Of a stretch of 37,215 bases of DNA, positions 1 through 7,274 are shown one piece after another. Source of the stretch: Streptococcus australis. GTDB lineage: Bacteria; Bacillota; Bacilli; Lactobacillales; Streptococcaceae. The notes beneath the pieces were generated by a model. The model searched no databases, was not told the origin of the DNA, and saw only the letters and a list, made by a program, of their open reading frames with translations. The translations under genes and the position numbers were made by a program. The stretch spans positions 1 through 37,215 of the forward strand of contig NZ_JAHZQQ010000016.1 of the NCBI RefSeq assembly GCF_019930045.1, in the 5' to 3' direction. Every line of letters begins with the position of its first letter. The stretch's first letter is position 1.

Positions 1-46
1 TTATACTGTTTTTCGCAACTCTAGTATATCAGATGAACATGTCTTT

Positions 47-77
47 TTTGTTGCACTTCATTTTACAACAGGGCAAA
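47..77 (+). repeat. 31-bp motif also found inverted at the right end
   Basis: This stretch reads TTTGTTGCACTT, three variable bases, TT, one variable base, ACAA, two variable bases, GGG, one variable base and AAA. The same pattern occurs on the minus strand at 37137-37167, so the two copies face inward from the two ends of the window. They differ mainly in the short variable positions. The pattern resembles the ends of some Gram-positive insertion sequences, but no transposase is visible here and I cannot name an element. Positions 1-46 and 78-173 show no convincing gene. Confidence 0.35.
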
Positions 78-173
78 TTTTATCAATTCTTTTTCATGGA
101 CATTTACAAGTCGCTCTCACCAGGTTCTAAATCCTGCCTCTTCCACCCTCTTTCCACAAGCCAGACTAAACAA

Positions 174-194
174 AAAACCTCTAAAAAGAGGTTT
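174..194 (-). terminator. Intrinsic terminator of perR
   Basis: Read on the minus strand, just after the perR stop codon, AACCTCT and AGAGGTT form a 7-bp stem around a four-base loop and run into a T tract (TTTTTTG). This is a standard Rho-independent terminator. Confidence 0.85.
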
Positions 195-196
195 GC

Positions 197-658
197 TTAC
201 AATTGCTTCTTCTGGCATTCCGGACAAAGGCCATAAACTGTGGTTTGGCACTTGGTAATGACGTAGCCACTTTTTACTCTCGCTTCCGCTCTCACGTCTG
301 GAACTTCGATGTCAATATCATCAATCTTCCCACAAGACTCGCAAATCAGATTCAAATGATCGTGTCCCATAAAGTCAAAGTAGGTCGTGGTATCATTGCG
401 TACTTTTATTTCAGAGACAAACCCTTCTTCAATAAGGACCTTAAGATTGTTATAAACGGTTGCCAGACTCATATTGGGAAAGGCTGGTTTCAAGTCCTGA
501 TAGATGGCATCGGCACTTGGATGTTCCTGACTTTTGACAAGATAAGAAAGGACCGCACGACGCGTCTCTGTAATCCGTACAGATTTTTCGCGCAGGTGTT
601 GCAATACATCTTCCACTTTTTCTTGTTGAACGGAATCGAGCCTTAAACAAGCTAGCAT
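197..658 (-). CDS. perR: Peroxide-responsive regulator PerR (Fur family)
   Basis: A 153-residue Fur-family repressor that uses a regulatory metal to sense peroxide and control oxidative-stress and metal genes. The winged-helix DNA-binding part (about residues 25-90) includes the block SLATVYNNLKVL. The structural zinc site is two CxxC pairs, C106/C109 and C145/C148. Likely regulatory-metal ligands are H46, D95, H99, H101 and D113/D114. The core closely matches my memory of Streptococcus pyogenes PerR, but the N-terminus (MLACLRLD) lacks the HxH pair I recall near the start of that protein. The ATG at 658 follows a purine-rich GGGGAAAG. It is monocistronic, with its own promoter, a candidate Per box and a terminator. 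Fur or Zur is a less likely assignment. Confidence 0.88.
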   Translation of the reverse strand: MLACLRLDSVQQEKVEDVLQHLREKSVRITETRRAVLSYLVKSQEHPSADAIYQDLKPAFPNMSLATVYNNLKVLIEEGFVSEIKVRNDTTTYFDFMGHDHLNLICESCGKIDDIDIEVPDVRAEARVKSGYVITKCQTTVYGLCPECQKKQL

Positions 659-691
659 GGTCTTTCCCCTTTCTGTCTCTTCTTTAAAACT

Positions 692-720
692 ATTATATCA
701 CGAAGACCCAAATTTGCCTA
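692..720 (-). promoter_or_regulatory. perR promoter
   Basis: On the minus strand, the -10 TATAAT (692-697) is preceded by TGA, making it an extended -10. A weak -35 TAGGCA (715-720) lies 17 bp upstream. The start codon is 33 bp downstream of the -10. Confidence 0.7.
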
Positions 721-721
721 A

Positions 722-736
722 TTAGAATGTTTGTAA
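722..736. promoter_or_regulatory. Candidate Per box upstream of perR
   Basis: TTAGAATGTTTGTAA is a 7-1-7 imperfect inverted repeat that matches the Bacillus-type Per box (TTATAATNATTATAA) at 11 of 14 defined positions. It lies immediately upstream of the perR -35, which fits autoregulation by PerR. The site is assigned by pattern only. Confidence 0.5.
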
Positions 737-742
737 ATAAGA

Positions 743-922
743 AAAGAGGCTGGGACAAAAGTCCTAGCCTCTCAATTGTCTTTGCATTGCCGAGCAAGAC
801 GCAGTGGTTGAGTGAGCTCTACTACGCTGATTTCATCAGCTTTTACAGCCCTACTCAACTGTGCGGAGGTGGGACGACAAAATCGAATTCTAACGAATGA
901 CCGATTTCTGTCCCACTCTCTT
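743..922 (+). repeat. 180-bp structured intergenic repeat, copy 1
   Basis: This copy matches the one at 19540-19719 with 7 differences in 180 bp and no gaps. Three stems are visible. Stem A is AGAGGCTGGGAC with GTCCTAGCCTCT around AAAA. Stem B is GTTGAGT with ACTCAAC, enclosing GCTGAT-ttc-ATCAGC. Stem C is GTGGGAC plus AAATCG with CGATTT plus GTCCCAC. The outer ends (AAAGAGGCTGGGAC and GTCCCACTCTCTT) form an imperfect terminal inverted repeat. On the minus strand stem A is followed by TTTTCTTATTT, so this copy can terminate the small membrane-protein gene just before the perR promoter. I do not recognise it as BOX, RUP or SPRITE. Confidence 0.9.
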
Positions 923-935
923 TTGTTTTCTATTC

Positions 936-1091
936 TTAACTTCCCCAATTAAGGATCCATCTCATAGTTCCTAGTAAGACTTTGACAAAGAGGAACATAA
1001 AGAAGAGTTCCGCAATAAACCAGAGACCTTTCAATAGATAAATAATCGGCTTAATCATGAGCAGAACAAAGATTCCAACAATCCATCTCAT
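936..1091 (-). CDS. Small hydrophobic membrane protein (51 aa)
   Basis: This short reading frame encodes 51 residues beginning MRWIVGIFVLLMIKPIIYLL and ending near RWILNWGS. It is almost wholly hydrophobic, with basic residues between segments, so one long or two short membrane helices are likely. I do not recognise the family. Support for a real gene is good despite its size: a strong Shine-Dalgarno (GGAGGGTGG) lies a few bases before the ATG, a near-consensus promoter lies about 30 bp upstream, and stem A of the 180-bp repeat can act as a terminator downstream. It is transcribed separately from hup, whose terminator lies in between. Its function is unknown. Confidence 0.65.
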   Translation of the reverse strand: MRWIVGIFVLLMIKPIIYLLKGLWFIAELFFMFLFVKVLLGTMRWILNWGS

Positions 1092-1120
1092 GGTCCACCC
1101 TCCATTTCTCACTTTTTTCT

Positions 1121-1149
1121 ATTATACTCCTATTTATAGGCCCTGTCTA
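1121..1149 (-). promoter_or_regulatory. Promoter of the 51-aa membrane protein gene
   Basis: On the minus strand, TAGACA (1144-1149) and TATAAT (1121-1126) are separated by exactly 17 bp. One base differs from the consensus in the -35 and none in the -10. Confidence 0.75.
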
Positions 1150-1164
1150 GAAACTACTCCAAAA

Positions 1165-1195
1165 CAAAAAATCCCTTCTAGCAAGCTAGAAGGAA
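1165..1195 (-). terminator. Intrinsic terminator of hup
   Basis: On the minus strand, CCTTCTAG and CTAGAAGG pair across a short loop and are followed by GA and TTTTTT. It lies 15-45 bp after the hup stop codon. Confidence 0.85.
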
Positions 1196-1210
1196 CCTTT
1201 GTAATCACAA

Positions 1211-1486
1211 TTATTTAACTGCGTCTTTAAGAGCTTTACCAGCTTTGAATGCTGGAACTTTAGAAGCAGCGATTTTGATTTCTTTACCAGTTTGTGGGTT
1301 GCGACCTTTACGAGCTGCACGTTCACGAACTTCGAAGTTACCGAAACCGATCAATTGAACTTTTTCACCTTTTGAAAGGTATTCTGAAACAGCTGCAAAT
1401 ACAGCGTCAACTGCTGCTGCTGAGTCTTTTTTAGTCAATTCTGTAGCTTCTGCCACTTTTGCGATCAAATCTTGTTTGTTAGCCAT
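1211..1486 (-). CDS. hup: DNA-binding protein HU
   Basis: This 91-residue histone-like protein binds and bends DNA non-specifically as a dimer and compacts the nucleoid. It has full family length. The alpha-helical dimerisation part is at residues 1-45, and the beta-arm region is at about 50-80, with the family signature [20 protein letters not shown] and the conserved Pro at the arm tip. The start follows a clear GGAGG. It is a single gene with its own promoter and terminator. HU is usually the only nucleoid-type HU/IHF protein in streptococci, so the gene is expected to be essential. The frame uses strongly preferred codons, which fits high expression. Confidence 0.97.
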   Translation of the reverse strand: MANKQDLIAKVAEATELTKKDSAAAVDAVFAAVSEYLSKGEKVQLIGFGNFEVRERAARKGRNPQTGKEIKIAASKVPAFKAGKALKDAVK

Positions 1487-1532
1487 TTAACAAATCCTCC
1501 AAATTTTTTTAGGTTTTACCCTTAACACCTCT

Positions 1533-1561
1533 ATCATATCTAAAAAATGCTTTTAGGTCAA
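1533..1561 (-). promoter_or_regulatory. hup promoter
   Basis: On the minus strand, TTGACC (1556-1561) and TATGAT (1533-1538) are separated by 17 bp, each one base from consensus. The leader to the ATG is about 40 bp. The bases just beyond (1580-1620) hold a weak AGGAAT/ATTCCT hairpin that could end the degV transcript. Confidence 0.8.
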
Positions 1562-1620
1562 GTACTAAACCTATTTTTATAAACTTTTATGTAGGAATAA
1601 ATTCCTTTAATGACGGGCAT

Positions 1621-2454
1621 CTATGCAAATCGGACAAGAACTGCCCAAGCATCTTCACCAGTGTGGGTTTGAATGATCGAACCTGTTTCTAAAACAGAGA
1701 TTGGAGTTGCAACAAAAGGCTGTAATTGCGCCTTCATTTCGTTAGCAAAGTCAGGTCCACCAGCATAGGAAATTCCTATCTCAGCGATTTCTTTACCGGA
1801 TAATTCTTGCATCAACTCGTCCAACCATTTTTTAAAGGTTTTCTGTCCGCGTCCTTTGACAATCGGTTGCAGTTCATCGTTCTTCATTTCCATGACAACC
1901 CGAATATTCAAAAGGGAACTCAATAAACCAGTTACGCGTCCAATCCGGCCTCCTTTAACCAGGTTTTCCAGTGTAGAAACTCCAATGTAGAGTCTAGATT
2001 TTTGCTTGACCTCTTCAATGCGAGCTACAATTTCCTCTACGCTAGCACCTTCTTGAGCCAGTTTCGCTGCTTCTACCACTTGGAACTTCATGGCCTGGTC
2101 CGTAAAGCTACTATCGATCACCGTTACATCTGCATTGGCTAAGGTAGCTCCTTGACGTGCAGCTTCCACTGTACCAGATAAGGCATGGGACATATGGATA
2201 GCAATAATTTGCGCTCCTTCTTGAGCCAATCCTTCGAATATTTCCGCAAACACACCTACTGGAGGTTGACTAGTCTTTGGAAGGTTTTTACTGGATTTCA
2301 TCAACTGAAGGAATTCTCCTTCGGTTAATTCCGCATCTGAGTAGAGGACACCATCCACCATAACAGAGAGGGGTACGATGGTAATTCCGTATTTTTCAAC
2401 AACTTCAGGCTCAATCGTTACGGATGAGTCTGTAACAATTTTTACTTGTGACAT
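1621..2454 (-). CDS. DegV family fatty-acid-binding protein (FakB type)
   Basis: A 277-residue DegV/EDD-fold protein. Characterised members are FakB proteins, which present a bound fatty acid to the kinase FakA so that exogenous fatty acids can enter phospholipid synthesis. Visible features are the N-terminal TDSS motif (residues 8-11), the SHALSGT segment that binds the lipid carboxylate, and GGRIGR around residue 167. Streptococci carry several FakB paralogues with different fatty-acid preferences, and I cannot say which one this is. It is the last gene of the xseA-to-degV run but probably also has its own promoter, since a TGATATAAT box lies about 40 bp upstream. Confidence 0.88.
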   Translation of the reverse strand: MSQVKIVTDSSVTIEPEVVEKYGITIVPLSVMVDGVLYSDAELTEGEFLQLMKSSKNLPKTSQPPVGVFAEIFEGLAQEGAQIIAIHMSHALSGTVEAARQGATLANADVTVIDSSFTDQAMKFQVVEAAKLAQEGASVEEIVARIEEVKQKSRLYIGVSTLENLVKGGRIGRVTGLLSSLLNIRVVMEMKNDELQPIVKGRGQKTFKKWLDELMQELSGKEIAEIGISYAGGPDFANEMKAQLQPFVATPISVLETGSIIQTHTGEDAWAVLVRFA

Positions 2455-2491
2455 AACATTCCTACAATCTTTTCTTAGATATATCCATTCT

Positions 2492-2500
2492 ATTATATCA
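2492..2500 (-). promoter_or_regulatory. Extended -10 upstream of degV
   Basis: On the minus strand, TGATATAAT is a perfect -10 with a TG extension. I see no good -35. It lies in the short gap between the phosphatase gene and degV. Confidence 0.5.
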
Positions 2501-2537
2501 AATTTTCTAGGCTTTTGTGGGACAAAGTCCTTTTTAC

Positions 2538-3269
2538 TTAATCATCAATGGCTGCAAATCCCTCATTGAGCAAAGCAACATCGGCCTTCATTCCACTTTC
2601 ATCAAAGAGAATACCATGGAGGACGCCACCATAAACAGCTCCACCATCCATACCAATCTTCCCATCTTCAGTCACCCAGAGTTTTTTGGTTCCAATCTTT
2701 TGATCCAAGAGATAGTGGACGGGAGTATGACCGAAAACAATGGTCTTTCCTGTCTGATTGGTCGCTTCATGGAAGGGTTGGCGGATCCAGACTTTCTGAT
2801 AATCCGTCGTTTCGTGCCAATCAGGCAAGGTTAAGTCAAGGCCAGCATGCACAAAAATATAGTGTTCTGTTTCATAGACAAAAGGAAGCGAACGGATGAA
2901 AGCAACTAGGTCCCCACAAGTCTCTTGCACTAGCCGAGCATCCTCCACTCCATCTACTGGAGCTGTGAGGGGGCGACCAAGCAAAGAGTTAATCGTGGTG
3001 TCCCCACCATTTCGTCGGTAATGGTCATAGCGCTCTGTTGGGTTATCGATCCAGGCTAGAAACATGTATTCGTGGTTCCCAGAGAGGCAGATGGCCCCTT
3101 GCTGTTCGACAACATCTTTGACCAGTTCGATAACCTTACGACTATCTTCCCCACGGTCTATCAGATCTCCGAGAAAAACCAGCTGGGACTGACGATCCCA
3201 ATGGGTCATCAGTTCCTCTAGCATACCGGCTTTTCCATGAATGTCTCCCACTACGAAATAGCTTTCCAT
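2538..3269 (-). CDS. Metallophosphoesterase, PPP-type Ser/Thr phosphatase family
   Basis: A 243-residue calcineurin-like phosphoesterase. The metal-binding motifs appear in order: GDIHG (residues 8-12), GDLIDRG (34-40), GNHE (64-67), GHTP and VHAGLD in the second half. The DIDRG/GNHE layout places it in the bacterial PPP group, which includes protein phosphatases and ApaH/PrpE-like enzymes that cleave dinucleoside tetraphosphates, so the substrate cannot be decided from sequence. It follows recN by 16 bp and precedes degV, and is likely part of the same transcript. The ATG is preceded by AAAGGAA. It has no signal peptide and should be cytoplasmic. Confidence 0.85.
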   Translation of the reverse strand: MESYFVVGDIHGKAGMLEELMTHWDRQSQLVFLGDLIDRGEDSRKVIELVKDVVEQQGAICLSGNHEYMFLAWIDNPTERYDHYRRNGGDTTINSLLGRPLTAPVDGVEDARLVQETCGDLVAFIRSLPFVYETEHYIFVHAGLDLTLPDWHETTDYQKVWIRQPFHEATNQTGKTIVFGHTPVHYLLDQKIGTKKLWVTEDGKIGMDGGAVYGGVLHGILFDESGMKADVALLNEGFAAIDD

Positions 3270-3285
3270 ATCGGTTCCTTTCTTC

Positions 3286-4950
3286 TTAGGACGGCCGTTT
3301 TAGCAATTGCTCTGCCTGCATGCGGGCTGCTTCTGTCACATCTTCACCAGCTAGCATCTTAGCGACTTCTTCGACCCGCTCTTCATGACTGAGCAAGCGA
3401 ACGGTCGAAACCGTTGAAAATTCATCGCTCACCTTTTCGATAAAGAATTGGTAATCGGCTACTGCAATGACCTGAGGTAAATGAGAGATGGCTAGTACCT
3501 GACCATAACGTCCAATCTTATAAATCTTCGAAGCAATGGCCTGCGCCACCCGACCAGATACACCTGTATCCACCTCGTCAAAGACAATACTGGTCTTACC
3601 TTCTTTACGTGAAAAGGCTGACTTGATGGCCAACATAAGACGGGACAACTCCCCACCTGATGCTACTTTTACCAAAGGTTTAAAGTCCTCTCCAGGGTTG
3701 GTTGAAATATAAAACTCAACCGTTTCGTTTCCTTCCCGATTAAACTTAGATGGGGTAAAACGCACTTGGAAACGAGCTTTTCCCATATAGAGATCCGCCA
3801 ATTCCTGCTGGATCTCTGCTTCCAGCTCTTGGGCCAAGGTATGACGCCCTTGACTCAGTTCTTTAGCCAAGGCAACCAACTGTCCTTCCATAGACTTGAG
3901 TTCTTTTTCCAAGTCTTCAGAGGAGGTTCCCCCTCCTGTTAATAGGCTATATTCCTTGCTAATTTGCTCCAGGTAATCAAGGACATCCTTTACCTGACCA
4001 CCGTACTTACGAGTAATTGAATGGATCAGGTCTAGTCGAGCTTCCACCTGCATCAAACGGTTACCATCAAAGTCCAATCCATCTACCAGATCCTCCAAGC
4101 GCTTGGTCAGATCCTCCAGAGTATAGTAGGTCTCAGCCAGTTGATCAGACAAGGTCTTGTATTCTACATCATACTCTTCGATGCTTTGCAGATCATTCAT
4201 GGCCAACCTCACATTGCTAAGACTGGAGAAGTCTTCTGCATCCAGCATGGCATAAGCATTGCTTAGGGTATCTGCAATCATCTTATGATTGAGCAGACGT
4301 TGCCGTTCTTGCTCTAACTGGACATCTTCATCTAGGGACAGGGCTGCCGCCTCGATTTCCGAAATTTGGTATTCCAGCATCTCGATCCGAGCTTGGTTTT
4401 CCTGGTTATTTTTTTGGATCTGCAAGACCTGCTTGCGCAAGGACTTATAATTCTCAAAGGTCTCTCTATAGGCCTTCTTAGTCGCAAAAAAAGTATCCTC
4501 CCCAAAGCTATCCAGCATAGCGATATGCAATGGCGCCCGCATCAGTTCTTCCTGATCGTGCTGGCCATGAATATCCACCAAATGCTGGCCAACGGCCTTG
4601 AGAACGGAGAGGTTGACCATCTGCCCATTGATCCGACTGACACTCCGACCATTCTGGAAAATTTCTCTGCGAATAATCAACTCCTCTGCCCATTCTAAGC
4701 CCTGCTCTTCAAATAACTGCTGAAGGGCAGGATTTTCGTCAATCGCAAAGAGGCCTTCAATCTCAGCCTTAGGAGCACCGTGGCGGATAACATCGGTCGT
4801 CGCCCGGCTCCCCAGCATCATATTCATAGCATCGATAATGATAGATTTTCCTGCTCCAGTTTCACCGGTTAAAACCGTCATTCCTGTTTCAAAATTCAGA
4901 GCGATTTCCTCAATGATGGCAAAGTTCTTAATTGAAATTTCTAATAGCAT
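3286..4950 (-). CDS. recN: DNA repair protein RecN
   Basis: A 554-residue SMC-like ATPase that acts early at DNA double-strand breaks and in processing of transforming DNA. The Walker A motif GETGAGKS is at residues 29-36. A long coiled coil occupies roughly residues 150-370. The C-terminal half has the ABC signature region (ASGGELSRLMLA) and Walker B with the D-loop (SIVFDEVDTGVSG). Length and domain order match the family. The ATG follows TAGGAGAGAG, and the gene starts 7 bp after the argR-family stop codon, a pairing common in Firmicutes. Confidence 0.97.
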   Translation of the reverse strand: MLLEISIKNFAIIEEIALNFETGMTVLTGETGAGKSIIIDAMNMMLGSRATTDVIRHGAPKAEIEGLFAIDENPALQQLFEEQGLEWAEELIIRREIFQNGRSVSRINGQMVNLSVLKAVGQHLVDIHGQHDQEELMRAPLHIAMLDSFGEDTFFATKKAYRETFENYKSLRKQVLQIQKNNQENQARIEMLEYQISEIEAAALSLDEDVQLEQERQRLLNHKMIADTLSNAYAMLDAEDFSSLSNVRLAMNDLQSIEEYDVEYKTLSDQLAETYYTLEDLTKRLEDLVDGLDFDGNRLMQVEARLDLIHSITRKYGGQVKDVLDYLEQISKEYSLLTGGGTSSEDLEKELKSMEGQLVALAKELSQGRHTLAQELEAEIQQELADLYMGKARFQVRFTPSKFNREGNETVEFYISTNPGEDFKPLVKVASGGELSRLMLAIKSAFSRKEGKTSIVFDEVDTGVSGRVAQAIASKIYKIGRYGQVLAISHLPQVIAVADYQFFIEKVSDEFSTVSTVRLLSHEERVEEVAKMLAGEDVTEAARMQAEQLLKRPS

Positions 4951-4957
4951 CTCTCTC

Positions 4958-5389
4958 CTACCATTCCATCAATCGTTGTTCGATAAACTGAGCCTTTTCT
5001 TCCGAGCGGGCCACAATCAAAATACTATTGTCGTCTGAAATCATGCTAAAGATGATGTCATCAAAATCTTCTTGTAGATGCCGCTTGACTAGATAGGCTG
5101 TCCCTGGGACAAGCTTGAGGTTCAAAAAGCTCCCCATGCGTTCAAAGGATTGAAGATTATTTTCTGCTAATTTTCCACTATGTTGGACGCGTGGCAATTC
5201 ATAGACATAGGCAGAACCTTTTAAAGGCGTTTTAATAATCCCCAACTCTTTGATATCGCGGGAAACAGTCGCTTGTGTCGCAGAAATTCCAGCTTCTCTC
5301 AGATGTTCGACAATGGCATCCTGAGTACCCACTTTATTTTCTCGGATAAAGCGGCGTATTTTTTCTAATCGGTTTTGTTTACTATTCAT
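4958..5389 (-). CDS. argR: ArgR/AhrC family transcriptional regulator
   Basis: An arginine-repressor family protein of 143 residues when started at the ATG that overlaps the tlyA stop (ATGAATAG). A longer frame from a TTG at 5428 exists but would lie deep inside tlyA and is less likely. The N-terminal winged helix carries the family block QATVSRDIKELG. The C-terminal oligomerisation and ligand domain has LVPGTAYLV, but the loop that normally reads GTIAGDDT is SMISDDNS here, so the arginine-contact residues are altered. Streptococci have several ArgR paralogues, and this is the one coupled to recN. It could be an arginine regulator with changed ligand response or a regulator of DNA-related genes. 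Confidence 0.85.
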   Translation of the reverse strand: MNSKQNRLEKIRRFIRENKVGTQDAIVEHLREAGISATQATVSRDIKELGIIKTPLKGSAYVYELPRVQHSGKLAENNLQSFERMGSFLNLKLVPGTAYLVKRHLQEDFDDIIFSMISDDNSILIVARSEEKAQFIEQRLMEW

Positions 5390-6197
5390 GTTTAAAGTCA
5401 GTATGGGCTTTTTCGACAACTGCCGCAAACTCTTGCAGTTGAAGACGATCTTGCCCAGTATTTTTTTCTAAATAAAGTAAAAATTCAATATTGCCATGGC
5501 CCCCTTGGATCGGTGAATAATCCACTCCCAAGACGGAGAAGCCATGTTCTAACGCAAAGCCTTGAACCTGTTCCAGGACGGACAAGTGGACCTTGGCATC
5601 CTTGATAATCCCATTTTTCCCAATCTGCTCTCGACCAGCTTCAAACTGGGGTTTGACAAGGGCGACCACCTGGCCTCCCTCTTGTAAAATCCCATGGAGG
5701 GCTGGCAAGATGAGGTTGAGGGAAATAAAACTAACATCAATGCTAGCAAAGCTTGGGGTTTGCTCAAAATCCTCAGACGTCGCATAGCGGAAGTTGAACT
5801 GCTCCATCGAGATGACACGAGGATCCTGACGAAGCTTCCATGCCAACTGATTGGTCCCTACATCCACTGCATAGACCAAGGCAGCCCCATTTTGGAGCAT
5901 GACATCCGTAAAGCCTCCTGTCGAAGCCCCGATATCCAGTGTGACCTTATCCTGCAGATCAATCTCAAAAAGGTCCAAGGCCTTTTCTAACTTGAGACCA
6001 CCACGACTGACATATTTGAGTTTTTCACCCTTGAGTTTTAATTCTGTCGCTTCGTCAATTTTTTCGCCTGGTTTATCGAAGCGCTCGCCATTATGGACCG
6101 CAACGACCAGACCAGCCATCACACCGCGTTTGGCCTGCTCCCGGGTTTCAAAAAGTCCCTGCTTGTAGGCCAGTACGTCAACTCTTTCCTTCGCCAT
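5382..6197 (-). CDS. tlyA: TlyA family rRNA 2'-O-methyltransferase
   Basis: A 271-residue protein with an N-terminal S4 RNA-binding domain (about residues 4-60) joined to an FtsJ-like methyltransferase fold. The SAM-binding loop DIGASTGGFTD is at residues 88-98, preceded by the conserved SRGGLKLEKAL (64-74). Characterised TlyA enzymes methylate cytidine ribose in 16S and/or 23S rRNA. The older name haemolysin A is misleading. The start overlaps the ispA stop by 20 bp and the end overlaps argR, so translation is probably coupled along the operon. Confidence 0.93.
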   Translation of the reverse strand: MAKERVDVLAYKQGLFETREQAKRGVMAGLVVAVHNGERFDKPGEKIDEATELKLKGEKLKYVSRGGLKLEKALDLFEIDLQDKVTLDIGASTGGFTDVMLQNGAALVYAVDVGTNQLAWKLRQDPRVISMEQFNFRYATSEDFEQTPSFASIDVSFISLNLILPALHGILQEGGQVVALVKPQFEAGREQIGKNGIIKDAKVHLSVLEQVQGFALEHGFSVLGVDYSPIQGGHGNIEFLLYLEKNTGQDRLQLQEFAAVVEKAHTDFKHE

Positions 6198-7065
6198 GAA
6201 TTCTAAGTCTTTCTATAATCTTTTTGATTCCAGTCCCGTCGAAGTCTACCTGCTGAGAGATGCGATTGAGCAAGTCCTCACAGGCATCTAGCTCCCGGTC
6301 CAAATAATCCTGAGCTCCATCTAGACCGAGGAGGGCAGGATAGGTCGATTTTTCAGCTTGCAGGTCCTTCTGAGGGGTTTTCCCTAAGGAGGCAAAATCA
6401 GCAGTCACATCCAAAATATCATCCCGAATCTGGAAGGCCAATCCTAAATGGAGGCCAATTTCCTCTAAGAGAGTCGCGATAGCTGGCTCAAGCTCTAAGA
6501 GGATCCCTGTTGCTTGGAATGGATAGGCGAGCAGTCGCCCCGTCTTATTGGCATGGATGACTTGCAACTGGTCCAAGGTCAGGCTCGCCCCTTCCCCTTC
6601 CATATCCAAGACTTGGCCTGCCACCATCCCAGCTGTCCCTGAAGCATCCGATAACAGAGCAATCAGTTGCACCCGGATAGAAGCTGGAAGGTCTGCCTCT
6701 GCCACACAGCCAAAGGCATCTAAGAAGAGCGAGTCTCCTGCTAAGATGGCTAGGTCTTCCCCAAACTTTTTATGGTTGGTCAATTGACCACGACGATAAT
6801 CATCATTATCCATGGCTGGTAAATCATCATGAATCAAGCTTCCCGTATGAATCATTTCAAGAGCGGCTGCCACCTGAAAATGAGCTTCAAGGATGGGAGC
6901 ATGAAAGGCTTCCAGCAACTCCAATAAGAGCAAAGGTCGAATCCGTTTCCCCCCTGCATGGACTGAATAGAGGATAGATTCTACCAAGCGGGGAGCGATT
7001 TGTTTAGCCTCGTAGAAACCTTCTATCGCTTTTTCAACCCCTTGCAGTTTTTCTTCTAGAATCAT
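6178..7065 (-). CDS. ispA: Polyprenyl diphosphate synthase (IspA, farnesyl diphosphate synthase family)
   Basis: A 295-residue trans-prenyltransferase that condenses isopentenyl diphosphate with allylic primers and supplies precursor for undecaprenyl phosphate. Visible motifs are GGKRIRP (residues 38-44), the first Asp-rich motif DDLPAMD (80-86) and the second, DDILD, near residue 215. The residue five before the first motif is Gly75 ([11 protein letters not shown]). In the well-studied Bacillus enzyme this position is Tyr, and replacing it with a small residue lengthens the product. The product may therefore be longer than farnesyl diphosphate. The start overlaps the xseB stop as ATGA, and the end overlaps tlyA. 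Confidence 0.92.
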   Translation of the reverse strand: MILEEKLQGVEKAIEGFYEAKQIAPRLVESILYSVHAGGKRIRPLLLLELLEAFHAPILEAHFQVAAALEMIHTGSLIHDDLPAMDNDDYRRGQLTNHKKFGEDLAILAGDSLFLDAFGCVAEADLPASIRVQLIALLSDASGTAGMVAGQVLDMEGEGASLTLDQLQVIHANKTGRLLAYPFQATGILLELEPAIATLLEEIGLHLGLAFQIRDDILDVTADFASLGKTPQKDLQAEKSTYPALLGLDGAQDYLDRELDACEDLLNRISQQVDFDGTGIKKIIERLRIHGEGKS

Positions 7066-7274
7066 ACTAGTTCCGTTTCTGAGCCATCTGCTTGCATCAC
7101 CTTGACCAAGGTCTTTTCAGCCTGATCAAGTGTTTCTTGCAAGTCTTTTGATAGCTTCATTCCTTTCTGAAACTCTGAGATGGCCTCTTCGAGGGGCACT
7201 TGCCCACTTTCCAACTTTTGGACAATAGCTTCCAAATCAGCTAAATTTTCTTCAAATTTCTTTTCTTTCGACAT
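7062..7274 (-). CDS. xseB: Exodeoxyribonuclease VII small subunit
   Basis: A 70-residue protein of the expected size for XseB, with the typical pattern [20 protein letters not shown] at residues 7-26 followed by [12 protein letters not shown]. It forms the helical partner of XseA in a nuclease that degrades single-stranded DNA to oligonucleotides. Its start lies 23 bp inside the 3' end of xseA, and its stop overlaps the ispA start, so the three genes are translationally linked. Confidence 0.95.
   Translation of the reverse strand: MSKEKKFEENLADLEAIVQKLESGQVPLEEAISEFQKGMKLSKDLQETLDQAEKTLVKVMQADGSETELV

Noticed and set aside
203..646. 147-residue plus-strand frame opposite perR
   Set aside because: It is the complement of a clear Fur-family gene, has no start signals and resembles no protein family.
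5390..5428. Longer ArgR-family protein starting at TTG 5428
   Set aside because: It would extend far into tlyA, uses a rare start and adds residues not found in the family; the ATG at 5389 overlaps the tlyA stop in the usual coupled way.
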